Assembly (NCBI GenBank): GCA_002733985.1
Contig: NVXP01000010.1
Coordinates: forward strand, 19,670-60,950
Reading direction: 5' to 3'
DNA from: Fluviicola sp.
GTDB taxonomy: Bacteria; Bacteroidota; Bacteroidia; Flavobacteriales_D; Crocinitomicaceae
DNA: 41,281 bases
In this document: one piece after another, positions 25,397-33,063 of the stretch
Numbering within the stretch: position 1 is the stretch's first letter
Layout: each line of letters opens with the position of its first letter
Notes under the pieces: model-generated
Told to the model about the DNA's origin: nothing
Seen by the model: the letters and a program-made list of their open reading frames with translations, nothing else
The model's database searches: none
Program-made: the position numbers and the translations under genes

Positions 25397-27604
25397 TTGA
25401 ACGATTTATCCCCAAATGTTGATCTTGAGAAAGAACGAAAGGAAATTCTAAATGCATTTCGTGGTTTACTGCGTACTGTAAAAGATCGAAGTAGGGATGA
25501 TACGCGCATGATCCGCAAGGCATTTGACGTCGCTGTTGATGCCCACAAAGAAATGCGCCGTAAATCGGGCGAACCTTATATTTATCACCCAATTGCTGTT
25601 GCGCGGATTTGTGCAGAAGAAATGGGCTTGGGACCAACTGCCATCATTTGTGCTTTGTTGCACGATACAGTTGAGGATACGCACATTACATTGGAGGACA
25701 TTGAAGATCTATTCGGACATAGGGTTCGAGTGATTATCGATGGATTGACAAAAATTCCTGAGGTATTCGATGAGAACGCTTCTGTTCAAGCGGAAAATTT
25801 CCGTAAGATGGTTCTTACAATTTCGGATGATATTCGAGTAGTGATTATCAAATTGGCGGATCGTTTACACAACATGCGTACATTGGGAAGTATGCGTCCT
25901 GACAAGCAGATGAAAATCGCTTCAGAGACAAAATTCTTGTATGCTCCATTGGCACATCGTCTGGGCTTGTACTCTGCAAAGAGCGAATTGGAAGATTTGG
26001 CCTTGCGTTATACAGAGCCATCCACTTATTTGGAGATCGACGGAAAATTGAAATCGACCAAGGATGCTCGAAACAGGTTTATCCGAAAATTCGTACTGCC
26101 AATTAAGGAGTCGCTTACAAAAGATGGTTACAATTTCGAAATAAAGGCACGAACGAAGTCGATTTCTTCTATTTGGAGGAAAATGACAACCAAAGAGGTT
26201 CCTTTTGAAGAAGTTTTTGACCTGTTTGCCATTCGAATAATCATCGATACTCCAATGGAGATGGAGAAACCTGACTGCTGGAGAATTTACAGTATCGTCA
26301 CGGATTTCTATCAGCCTAGCCCAGATAGATTACGCGATTGGATTTCAACACCGCGTGCCAATGGCTACGAATCCTTGCATACGACAGTTATGTCTGAAAC
26401 AGGGAAGTGGGTTGAAGTACAAATTCGTTCCAAGAGAATGGATGAAATTGCTGAAAAAGGACTGGCTGCACATTACAAATACAAAGAATCAAAGACAAGC
26501 GAAACGAAATTCGATCGTTGGATCACAGAAATTCGTGATTTACTCGCTAATCCCGATGCAAACGCACTCGATTTCATTGAAGAATTCAAATTGAATTTAT
26601 TCAATGATGAGATTTACATATTTACACCAAAAGGTGATCTTCGTGTACTTCCCACAGGAGCGACAATTTTGGATTTTGCCTACGATATTCACACGCAAAT
26701 TGGTGATAAATGCATTGGGGCAAAGGTGAACAATCGCCTAGTACCCTTGAGTTATCAATTGCAGAGTGGTGATCAAGTGGACATTATCACGTCATCGAAG
26801 CAAAAGCCAAACGAGGAATGGATTCGTTTTGTGGTAACAGCTCGTGCTCGTCAGAAAATCAAATCTTCCTTAAACGAGGAATTGAAGACGATTGCCCTCG
26901 ATGGAAAAGAAATCTTGGACCGTAAATTCCGTCAGCACAATATTCGTTTCACTTCAGAGAACATTTCAATTTTAGAGAAGTTTTACAAAGTTCCTGGAGC
27001 AACGGAATTGTACTTCCGCATCGCGAAAGGGAAAATTGACCTAAAGAAGCTACGGGAAATTGAGAACATTAATGGGCTCTTACAACCGGATAAACCAAAA
27101 ACGACTCGGAAAAAATCGAAAGAGATTTATTCTAAAGTTGATAAGAAAGAAGACACGATTGTTATTGGAGATGACTTCAAGAACATTGATTATAAGTTGT
27201 CACCATGTTGTAATCCAATTCCTGGAGATAAGGTATTTGGTTTTGTAACGATCGGTGAGGGGATCAAAATCCACCGTAACAATTGTCCGAATGCTGAACA
27301 TCTCATGTCAAAAATGGCCTACAGATGTTTGAAAGCCCAGTGGAAAACAACAGAGATAAAAGAGAATATCGCAGCAATTACTGTTCACGGAATTGATCGA
27401 ATGGGATTGGTTAATCAGCTTACACAGATTTTATCCAATGAAAACGATGTGAACATGCGATCGATTTCCTTCGAAACAAACGATGGAATTTTTGAAGGAA
27501 AAATGACTGTCATGGTTTATGATACAGAGCATTTGAGTAGCCTTATGGCGAAATTCGAACAGGTTGAAGGTGTGCAACGAGTTATACGATCAGTGAAAAC
27601 TTAA
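25397..27604 (+). CDS. Bifunctional (p)ppGpp synthetase/hydrolase, RelA/SpoT (Rel) type
   Basis: The 735-aa protein controls the stringent response. An HD hydrolase domain comes first, with His64 (YIYHP), His89-Asp90 (LLHDTVEDT) and KLADRLHNMRT all intact. A synthetase domain follows with RTKSISSIWRKM (about 252-263), FDLFAIRIII, YESLHTTV (about 324) and VEVQIRS. The TGS domain is at about 400-460, a conserved zinc-finger-like SPCCNPIPGD near 600, and a C-terminal ACT domain at about 660-735. Both catalytic halves look functional, so it should make and degrade the alarmone. The start is TTG at 25397; no nearby ATG precedes the conserved region. It is 14 bases after fahA. Confidence 0.95.
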   Translation: MNDLSPNVDLEKERKEILNAFRGLLRTVKDRSRDDTRMIRKAFDVAVDAHKEMRRKSGEPYIYHPIAVARICAEEMGLGPTAIICALLHDTVEDTHITLEDIEDLFGHRVRVIIDGLTKIPEVFDENASVQAENFRKMVLTISDDIRVVIIKLADRLHNMRTLGSMRPDKQMKIASETKFLYAPLAHRLGLYSAKSELEDLALRYTEPSTYLEIDGKLKSTKDARNRFIRKFVLPIKESLTKDGYNFEIKARTKSISSIWRKMTTKEVPFEEVFDLFAIRIIIDTPMEMEKPDCWRIYSIVTDFYQPSPDRLRDWISTPRANGYESLHTTVMSETGKWVEVQIRSKRMDEIAEKGLAAHYKYKESKTSETKFDRWITEIRDLLANPDANALDFIEEFKLNLFNDEIYIFTPKGDLRVLPTGATILDFAYDIHTQIGDKCIGAKVNNRLVPLSYQLQSGDQVDIITSSKQKPNEEWIRFVVTARARQKIKSSLNEELKTIALDGKEILDRKFRQHNIRFTSENISILEKFYKVPGATELYFRIAKGKIDLKKLREIENINGLLQPDKPKTTRKKSKEIYSKVDKKEDTIVIGDDFKNIDYKLSPCCNPIPGDKVFGFVTIGEGIKIHRNNCPNAEHLMSKMAYRCLKAQWKTTEIKENIAAITVHGIDRMGLVNQLTQILSNENDVNMRSISFETNDGIFEGKMTVMVYDTEHLSSLMAKFEQVEGVQRVIRSVKT

Positions 27605-27635
27605 GCTTGACGAAATTCAGTAACTGAACGTAAAT

Positions 27636-28187
27636 TTGAATCAAAAAAGAAAAACACGCCTTCAATTCCTCAAGAACTTCCGAGAAACCGGAGCATTCAA
27701 GGAAACTAGCCGAAAAGTAGAAATGGAAATTTGCCAACGAATTCCTACTGATAAGGATATTGTCGTAGTGGAGTTTGGAATGGGACACGGAAATATTACA
27801 CGTGAAATCTTAGCCAGTATTTCTAAAGGATCAAAGTTGTACGCATTTGAAGTTGTTCCTGAATTTTGCGATCACGTAAACGACTCGATTAAAGACAATC
27901 GATTGGTTATCATAAATGATGGAGCTGAGAATTTAAAAAATCACATTTCAGAACCCATTGATTCAGTCATTTCATCGCTTCCATTTTCATTTTTCTCTGA
28001 GGAAAAGGGCTCTACGATTATCCAAAATGCCCACGATCTATTGAGCGATCAATCAACCTACAGTCAAGTTTTGCTAACCAAGTTCAATTTCAAGAAGTTT
28101 CAAGCCGTTTTTGAAAGCTGTGAGATTATGAATCTTAAAGGTTTTCCCTATGAATATATTTACCACTGTCGGAAGAATCCGAAATAG
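27636..28187 (+). CDS. SAM-dependent methyltransferase, PmtA/KsgA-like
   Basis: The 183-aa class I methyltransferase has motif I VVVEFGMGHGNITREIL (about 42-58), an acidic residue at the end of strand 2 (AFEVVPEF) and SSLPFSFFSEEK in the motif IV position. The N-terminal lead LQFLKNFRETGAFKETSRKV is very like the phospholipid N-methyltransferase (PmtA) group, so methylation of phosphatidylethanolamine is a plausible role. A KsgA-like rRNA methylase is less likely because of the small size. It starts with TTG, 31 bases after relA/spoT. No choline-related genes are nearby. Confidence 0.7.
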   Translation: MNQKRKTRLQFLKNFRETGAFKETSRKVEMEICQRIPTDKDIVVVEFGMGHGNITREILASISKGSKLYAFEVVPEFCDHVNDSIKDNRLVIINDGAENLKNHISEPIDSVISSLPFSFFSEEKGSTIIQNAHDLLSDQSTYSQVLLTKFNFKKFQAVFESCEIMNLKGFPYEYIYHCRKNPK

Positions 28188-28219
28188 TTCCCTTCAAATT
28201 TTAAGCCTCCAAAATAAAA

Positions 28220-28247
28220 AAGAGCCAATCCTTTCGAATTGACTCTT
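28220..28247 (-). terminator. Intrinsic terminator with GAAA tetraloop
   Basis: On the minus strand two 12-base arms pair (two G-T pairs) around a GAAA loop and are followed by a T-run. It starts 20 bases after the stop of the glycosidase gene at 28267-29382. The plus side lacks a good T-tract, so it mainly serves the minus strand. Confidence 0.88.
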
Positions 28248-28266
28248 CCTGTTTGTCGTTTCGTCT

Positions 28267-29382
28267 TTATTTTGAATAAACCGTCTTCACTGAAGCATAC
28301 GATGGTTTCTGCGTAAGTGCATCAATCGTATAATTTTGACCTCCTCCTGGTACATAAGTAGAAGGTTGAATAGGTGCCGTAGTTGAAGTTCCAGCAAATT
28401 TATTGATTCCAAAAGTTGCTTCCGTTCCAATTTTCATGGAAGCTTGATCCAAAAATTGGAATACACAACGACCAAGGAAATTACCACTTGGCGTAGTATT
28501 GTTCAATTGATCAAGAATGTAGCTCGCTTGTTGAGCTTCATCTGTCGACGGTGTATTTGGTTGAATAGCAGTTCCCATTTCAGAAAAGAAGTAATGCGTA
28601 TCTGGAAATGCGGCTGGAAAAGTCGTTGCAATATAGTTTGCTAAAAAAGTTCCGTCATTAAAAGGATTCACAGATGCTACAAATCGTGTGCTCCAGAATG
28701 TTGTACCCAAACTACTTGCGTTTATTGCAGTTTGAAGTTCTTTAACTTTTACAATTCCGGGTTTATTTGGTTCGCCGAAAGTTCCAAAAGATACAGGTGA
28801 TGAGATTGGAAGTAATTCACCAGAAGGAATATTTTGTGCGCTTTCCGCATCGAGAATATATTCCATTGCTGTTGCGATATCTGCAGCAGTATATACGTTT
28901 TGTAGATCGTATTCGTTTCCAACGCCCCACATTGCAGCTCCACCGTAGCGAGTAGTACCGCCATTATAGACTTCCTTGACCATTGCCGCTATTTGGGTTT
29001 TAACCAGTGTACCATTTCCTTTGCTTATTTCACCCAAAAAGTAATTTGAGATTGGAACAAAAACATTGATGTTTTCAGCTCCGCATTTTTCTAAAAATGA
29101 AGAATGTGATCGTTGGTGATTGCCCGGTGTACTTCCTGGAGCAGGTGGTACACTCCAATTGTAAAGGTGGATGAAATTAACTCCGATTGCCGCCAAGTTT
29201 TTAACATCACCTCGCCCGCTGTTTGCGTCATCCCAAAGAAGTGGGAAGCAAGAATTGGTGAAATCGGTATCGAAGTAATTTGCTGGTGGTGGTGCACTAT
29301 CATTAGAAGGAGCAGGTGAATAACTCACTCCTTTGATGTTCTTAAGATTAGGAATGTTGTCAATGCAGTGTTTTGTGGACAT
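28267..29382 (-). CDS. Putative clan GH-A glycoside hydrolase without signal peptide
   Basis: The 371-aa protein has the outline of a TIM-barrel glycosidase. IKGVSYSPAPSND opens the barrel; WGVGNEYDL carries a likely acid/base Glu157 in the clan GH-A 'N-E' context; YFFSEMGTA carries a likely nucleophile Glu268, 111 residues later. The overall pattern recalls beta-1,3-glucan-active families (GH5/GH17/GH72-like), but I cannot name the family. No signal peptide, lipobox or T9SS tail is present; the ATG at 29382 is directly followed by STKHCIDNIPNLKN. Either it is cytoplasmic or it leaves by an unusual route. A -7-like TAAATTCG lies upstream, and a strong terminator follows. Confidence 0.6.
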   Translation of the reverse strand: MSTKHCIDNIPNLKNIKGVSYSPAPSNDSAPPPANYFDTDFTNSCFPLLWDDANSGRGDVKNLAAIGVNFIHLYNWSVPPAPGSTPGNHQRSHSSFLEKCGAENINVFVPISNYFLGEISKGNGTLVKTQIAAMVKEVYNGGTTRYGGAAMWGVGNEYDLQNVYTAADIATAMEYILDAESAQNIPSGELLPISSPVSFGTFGEPNKPGIVKVKELQTAINASSLGTTFWSTRFVASVNPFNDGTFLANYIATTFPAAFPDTHYFFSEMGTAIQPNTPSTDEAQQASYILDQLNNTTPSGNFLGRCVFQFLDQASMKIGTEATFGINKFAGTSTTAPIQPSTYVPGGGQNYTIDALTQKPSYASVKTVYSK

Positions 29383-29511
29383 AATGTAATTTTTTAGAGT
29401 AATTAATGGATGTAGAATATTTAACTACAACGAATTTATCTCATTAATTGCTCGAATTACACCGTATAAATACCCGATTATGAACTTAATCCTAATAAAA
29501 TGAAGAGATCA

Positions 29512-30669
29512 CTATTTTTTTGAAGGTGGAGTGATAAGTTTACTTACTTCCTCATTATCAATCATGTCGACGAATTTCTTCATCTTCTTTTGAATTACCT
29601 TGAAGTGATGTTCAGCATCTTCCGAAATAAACGAGAGTGCTTCACCAGGGTTTTCCGCTCGACCTGTTCTACCAATTCGGTGCACAAAGTCCTTTGGAGA
29701 TCGTGGTAATTCATAATTGATTACGAAAGGAAGAAATTGAATGTCAATTCCTCGGGAAAGTAAATCCGTTGCGACAAGAACTCTCAATCGACCTTTTTTG
29801 AAATCTCTAAGAGCTGCCATCCTATCTTTTTGGGTTCTTTTCCCATGAATCGCGTCGGCATCAATGTGATTTTGATTGAGCTTTTGAGCGACCATATTTG
29901 CAGAGTGAACAGTTGAGGTGAAAATCAACACTTGATCCATCCTTTTTTCTCGAATCAAGTAACGAAGAAGTGGACCTTTTTGTTCATCTTCAACTGAATA
30001 AGCTGTCTGATTAATCAGCTGAATATCGTCCTCCTTTTCCTCGATTTTAATAACCAATGGATCATTCAATAATACGTTTCGTACGTTTTCGATATGAGGG
30101 CTTAAAGTGGCCGAAAAGAGGAGGTTTTGTCGTTTTTCAGGTAATAAAGACAGTATTTCGTCCATTTCTTCCTTAAATCCGAGATTTAGCATTTTGTCGG
30201 CTTCGTCCAAAACGAGTGTGCTAACTGCCGATAATTCAACTGAATTTGATTCTACTAAATCAAGTAATCTTCCTGGAGTGGCAACCAAAATACTCACGTC
30301 TCTAAGGCCGTACATTTGGCTGTCAGCAGCAACACCTCCGTAAATAGCCATGGTTTTACATCGGTAGGGCATAACGTCAGCAAATTTCGTAAAAACATCC
30401 GCGACTTGAATGGCTAACTCTCTTGTTGGAACTAATACCAAAGTACTTACGTGTAGGTCAGATGGCGTTTCAATACCGTCAAGGTTCACTAGAATCGGAA
30501 GTACGTAGCTCGCTGTTTTTCCTGATCCAGTTTGAGCAATTCCAAGGATGTCCTTTTTTGCGAGCACAGCAGGAATAGCCATTTCTTGAATCGGGTAGGG
30601 CTTAGCATAATTTTCAGCCTCAAGCGCTTTGAGTAAATATTTGGGAAGTTCTAAAGAAGAAAATGACAT
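29512..30669 (-). CDS. rhlE: DEAD-box RNA helicase, RhlE type
   Basis: The 385-aa ATP-dependent RNA helicase core has a Q motif (PYPIQEMAIPAVL), motif I AQTGSGKT (45-52), motif Ia PTRELAIQ, motif II DEAD (LVLDEADKML), motif III SAT and motif VI HRIGRTGRA. It ends soon after the core, without a long basic tail. The ATG at 30669 is chosen. A GTG seven codons upstream would be the last base of an exact -7 element (TACCTTTG, minus strand 30697-30690) and cannot be translated from that promoter. It is probably involved in ribosome or mRNA metabolism, often cold-linked in Bacteroidota. Confidence 0.93.
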   Translation of the reverse strand: MSFSSLELPKYLLKALEAENYAKPYPIQEMAIPAVLAKKDILGIAQTGSGKTASYVLPILVNLDGIETPSDLHVSTLVLVPTRELAIQVADVFTKFADVMPYRCKTMAIYGGVAADSQMYGLRDVSILVATPGRLLDLVESNSVELSAVSTLVLDEADKMLNLGFKEEMDEILSLLPEKRQNLLFSATLSPHIENVRNVLLNDPLVIKIEEKEDDIQLINQTAYSVEDEQKGPLLRYLIREKRMDQVLIFTSTVHSANMVAQKLNQNHIDADAIHGKRTQKDRMAALRDFKKGRLRVLVATDLLSRGIDIQFLPFVINYELPRSPKDFVHRIGRTGRAENPGEALSFISEDAEHHFKVIQKKMKKFVDMIDNEEVSKLITPPSKK

Positions 30670-30689
30670 AGTACAGTGTAAGAATTGCA

Positions 30690-30697
30690 CAAAGGTA
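30690..30697 (-). promoter_or_regulatory. rhlE -7 promoter element (TACCTTTG)
   Basis: This is an exact TAnnTTTG on the minus strand, 20 bases upstream of the ATG at 30669. It fixes the rhlE start by excluding the upstream GTG. Confidence 0.72.
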
Positions 30698-30774
30698 GTA
30701 GGAAATGGAAGTTAATTGATTGAATTCGAATTAATGTAGTTCCATTTGACCTTAAATTAATAATGGAACGCAAA

Positions 30775-30800
30775 AAAGCCCCAACTTTCGTCAAGGCCTT
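30775..30800 (-). terminator. Intrinsic terminator with GAAA tetraloop
   Basis: On the minus strand an 11-base stem (several G-T pairs) closes a GAAA loop and ends in a T-run. It starts 30 bases after the stop of the GH16-like gene. Confidence 0.82.
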
Positions 30801-30830
30801 ATATTTTGTCCATAATTTGAAAAATTCAAA

Positions 30831-31478
30831 TTAGTCTCTTACTGCAAATTTCCCTTCAACTGACAGGTTAGAAATGGTGAAAGTTCCTCCTTCTGCTGTA
30901 GAACCGGTTGCAGTGTCCATAACAAAGAAATAACCATCCTTTCCTGAAAGAGTTGCTTTAGCAACATTGCTGTTATTTGAATTTGTCACTTCTACATTCA
31001 CGCTATTTCCATTTGTTGTAAACTTAGCAACGATTGACCCTTTCCATGACGCTTCAGTATCAAATATTTGAACTTGATGAGTTCCTGGGGCTCCTGCAAA
31101 ATTTGTGTTCAAGCCATTACTAGGTCCAAATTTACTTTCGATAAAATCAACCTCGAGCGTATTCTTCCATGGCTTACTATAAATCCAAAATGCAAGCCAA
31201 GCTATTCCTGTTTCTGGTGCATGGCAATTATCGCTGATCTCAAAGTCAAAGCTGATTTGAGTAACACCACCGTCACCAAGACTGAACATGGCTTCATCTG
31301 CTGTACTGACTGTTCGGCAATCATTGCCAACAATCATGGTCATACTAGTGTCGTTATATGAAAAGTAAGATGCAGCATCTGTGTTACATGTTCCTCCACT
31401 TTGAATACATCCTGCAGTTCCATTTTCTCCACATTGAGAAGCCGTAAATAGACCTCCAAATGATTTTATAATTCCCAT
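30831..31478 (-). CDS. Compact GH16-like beta-sandwich protein without signal peptide
   Basis: The 215-aa protein contains GIAWLAFWIYSKPWKNTLEV followed by DFIES. E109-V-D111-F-I-E114 fits the GH16 active-site consensus E-x-D-x(1,2)-E, and the preceding Trp-rich strand fits too. THQVQIFDTEASW resembles the next conserved strand. The fold is therefore probably the concanavalin/laminarinase type, although the protein is shorter than usual GH16 enzymes and has no CBM. Seven cysteines occur in the N-terminal half. There is no signal peptide from the ATG at 31478; an upstream in-frame extension to 31520 adds only polar residues. It might act on beta-glucan together with the neighbouring glycosidase. 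Activity is unproven. Confidence 0.55.
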   Translation of the reverse strand: MGIIKSFGGLFTASQCGENGTAGCIQSGGTCNTDAASYFSYNDTSMTMIVGNDCRTVSTADEAMFSLGDGGVTQISFDFEISDNCHAPETGIAWLAFWIYSKPWKNTLEVDFIESKFGPSNGLNTNFAGAPGTHQVQIFDTEASWKGSIVAKFTTNGNSVNVEVTNSNNSNVAKATLSGKDGYFFVMDTATGSTAEGGTFTISNLSVEGKFAVRD

Positions 31479-31561
31479 TTTGTTTAGTTTAATTATCGTA
31501 GAAGTAGTTCTCGATTCCAAAATGGAAAATTAGATAGATTGTTGGGCATTGTTTTAGGTAC

Positions 31562-31831
31562 TTATACCTGATTAGAAGCTTTCCTTCCTCTTAACCATGA
31601 AATGATCAAATAAATAGATAGAATAATTAAAGTTGAACCTAATGCGTAAGGGATAAAAGACTTTTCAAGATTGTTCCCTTTTAGGTCTGTTATTGGACAG
31701 GCTAGCACAATAATCCCCATTAGCATAGTAAATAGTGCAAACCCAATTTTTGATGATATGTCACCGAAAAAAAAGGCAGCAATAGCGCAAAGAATTTCCT
31801 TTAGTATTGAAGGTCTACGTTTTGCGTTCAT
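31562..31831 (-). CDS. Small two-helix membrane protein
   Basis: The 89-aa hypothetical protein has a basic N-terminus (MNAKRRPS), two hydrophobic helices (about 26-46 and 62-80) and a basic end (SWLRGRKASNQ). No motif is recognised. The gene begins 40 bases after the MauE/thioredoxin gene on the same strand and may be co-transcribed. Codon use resembles its neighbours, so it is probably real. Confidence 0.6.
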   Translation of the reverse strand: MNAKRRPSILKEILCAIAAFFFGDISSKIGFALFTMLMGIIVLACPITDLKGNNLEKSFIPYALGSTLIILSIYLIISWLRGRKASNQV

Positions 31832-31871
31832 TCGCTTGAATAGTTACCCAATTCTAAAATAATAAGTCAGA

Positions 31872-32975
31872 TTACTTCGCTTTACCAATCTCTATCTTGA
31901 ATGCTTGTTCATTGAACGCGTTGGCGTCAATTCCATCAGAGAAGTAGCGAATGTTTCCATTCCAGAGGTAAACAACACCAGGCGTATCTTTCGTCATTCC
32001 AAGAATTTCCCAGAAGCTAACTACATCCGCAATTTGATGCGAGTATTGTGCACCAGCATAGGTAAAGAACTTTGGAATATCTTCAGGAGCTTCATCCATA
32101 AAGATGATATAGATCTTCGGGAAGTTTGGATCTTCCTTACGCATTTGCGTTAGTATTTTAGCCGTTTCCATACAATGTTCACAGCCTGGAGCAAATAGGC
32201 AAAGGATTTTCTTTCCTTCATCTAGTTTGATTGATGCTGGAACGTACTTACTAAATTTGGAAGTGACTTTCTTTGGTGAAGTATCCTTTGGTGGTTCTGG
32301 GATAACAGGTTCCTTTGGATTCTGAACCACGGTAGATTGTGTATCTATGTCAGCAGAATCAACGATGTCAAGAACAATCGTATTCGTTGTATCTTCAAAT
32401 GGTTCGTCTTCGATGATTACCACTGGTCCAGTAGTATTGTTATTTGCACCAGAAATTCCTTTTTGAATAGGCGAAATCATGAATAAGGCCAATGCCGGAA
32501 CTGCATAGATTAATGCTAAAAGCGGGAAGTTATGAGGTGATACATCTTTCGGAAGCATTCGCATCAGCCAAACAAGTAATCCAATTGTGATAATGTTTTT
32601 AATCAAAGCCTCAGTAGGTGTCATTTCAATTAGTGTACCGAAGCAACCACAATTTCCTCCTGCACCCGTTGCAATGCTATAACCAAGATGGATACAGAAT
32701 ACCGCTAGAAGCGCGATTGTTCCAGGAATGACTATCCTCTTCAGGAAATTAGGTTGAAGAATTGCAATTCCTAGTGCAAATTCAAGTGCAACTAATAAAC
32801 GTGAGAAAAATGGTGCAACATCATGCGAAAATCCGAGTGGGTATAATTGCTTCACTTCAAGTGTTCCAAGTCCAAAATTTGCCGTTGGATATAGCTTTGA
32901 ATAGGCCGAAAAAAGGAATAATATGGCAACTATTATACGAATAGTCCAAGGTAGATATGGTCGAATATTCTTCAT
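31872..32975 (-). CDS. MauE/DoxX-like membrane domain fused to a thioredoxin-like domain
   Basis: The 367-aa protein has an N-terminal four- to five-helix domain (about 8-175) of the DoxX/MauE type, with FLFSAYSKLYP and a conserved C109-G-C111-F-G at a helix end. A Pro/Asp/Thr-rich linker (about 180-240) follows, then a thioredoxin-like domain (about 245-367) with LFAPGCEHCMETAK, active-site Cys265/Cys268, and a TPGVVYLWNG strand with the cis-proline. The membrane part may pass electrons to the periplasmic thioredoxin-like domain, as proposed for MauE/DsbD-like systems. It is known as a Bacteroidota arrangement ('BT_3928-like' proteins). The substrate is unknown. Confidence 0.82.
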   Translation of the reverse strand: MKNIRPYLPWTIRIIVAILFLFSAYSKLYPTANFGLGTLEVKQLYPLGFSHDVAPFFSRLLVALEFALGIAILQPNFLKRIVIPGTIALLAVFCIHLGYSIATGAGGNCGCFGTLIEMTPTEALIKNIITIGLLVWLMRMLPKDVSPHNFPLLALIYAVPALALFMISPIQKGISGANNNTTGPVVIIEDEPFEDTTNTIVLDIVDSADIDTQSTVVQNPKEPVIPEPPKDTSPKKVTSKFSKYVPASIKLDEGKKILCLFAPGCEHCMETAKILTQMRKEDPNFPKIYIIFMDEAPEDIPKFFTYAGAQYSHQIADVVSFWEILGMTKDTPGVVYLWNGNIRYFSDGIDANAFNEQAFKIEIGKAK

Positions 32976-33063
32976 AAGTATACTTTAAGTCCGTTAAAAT
33001 AATTCAAATTATTCAGTTGGGAGATGGATGTGCAATGAATAGGAAATATTTAACACGGAAGTA

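Noticed and set aside
30670-30690. GTG start for rhlE seven codons upstream
   Set aside because: The GTG begins at the last base of an exact -7 promoter element, so it would not be on the mRNA.
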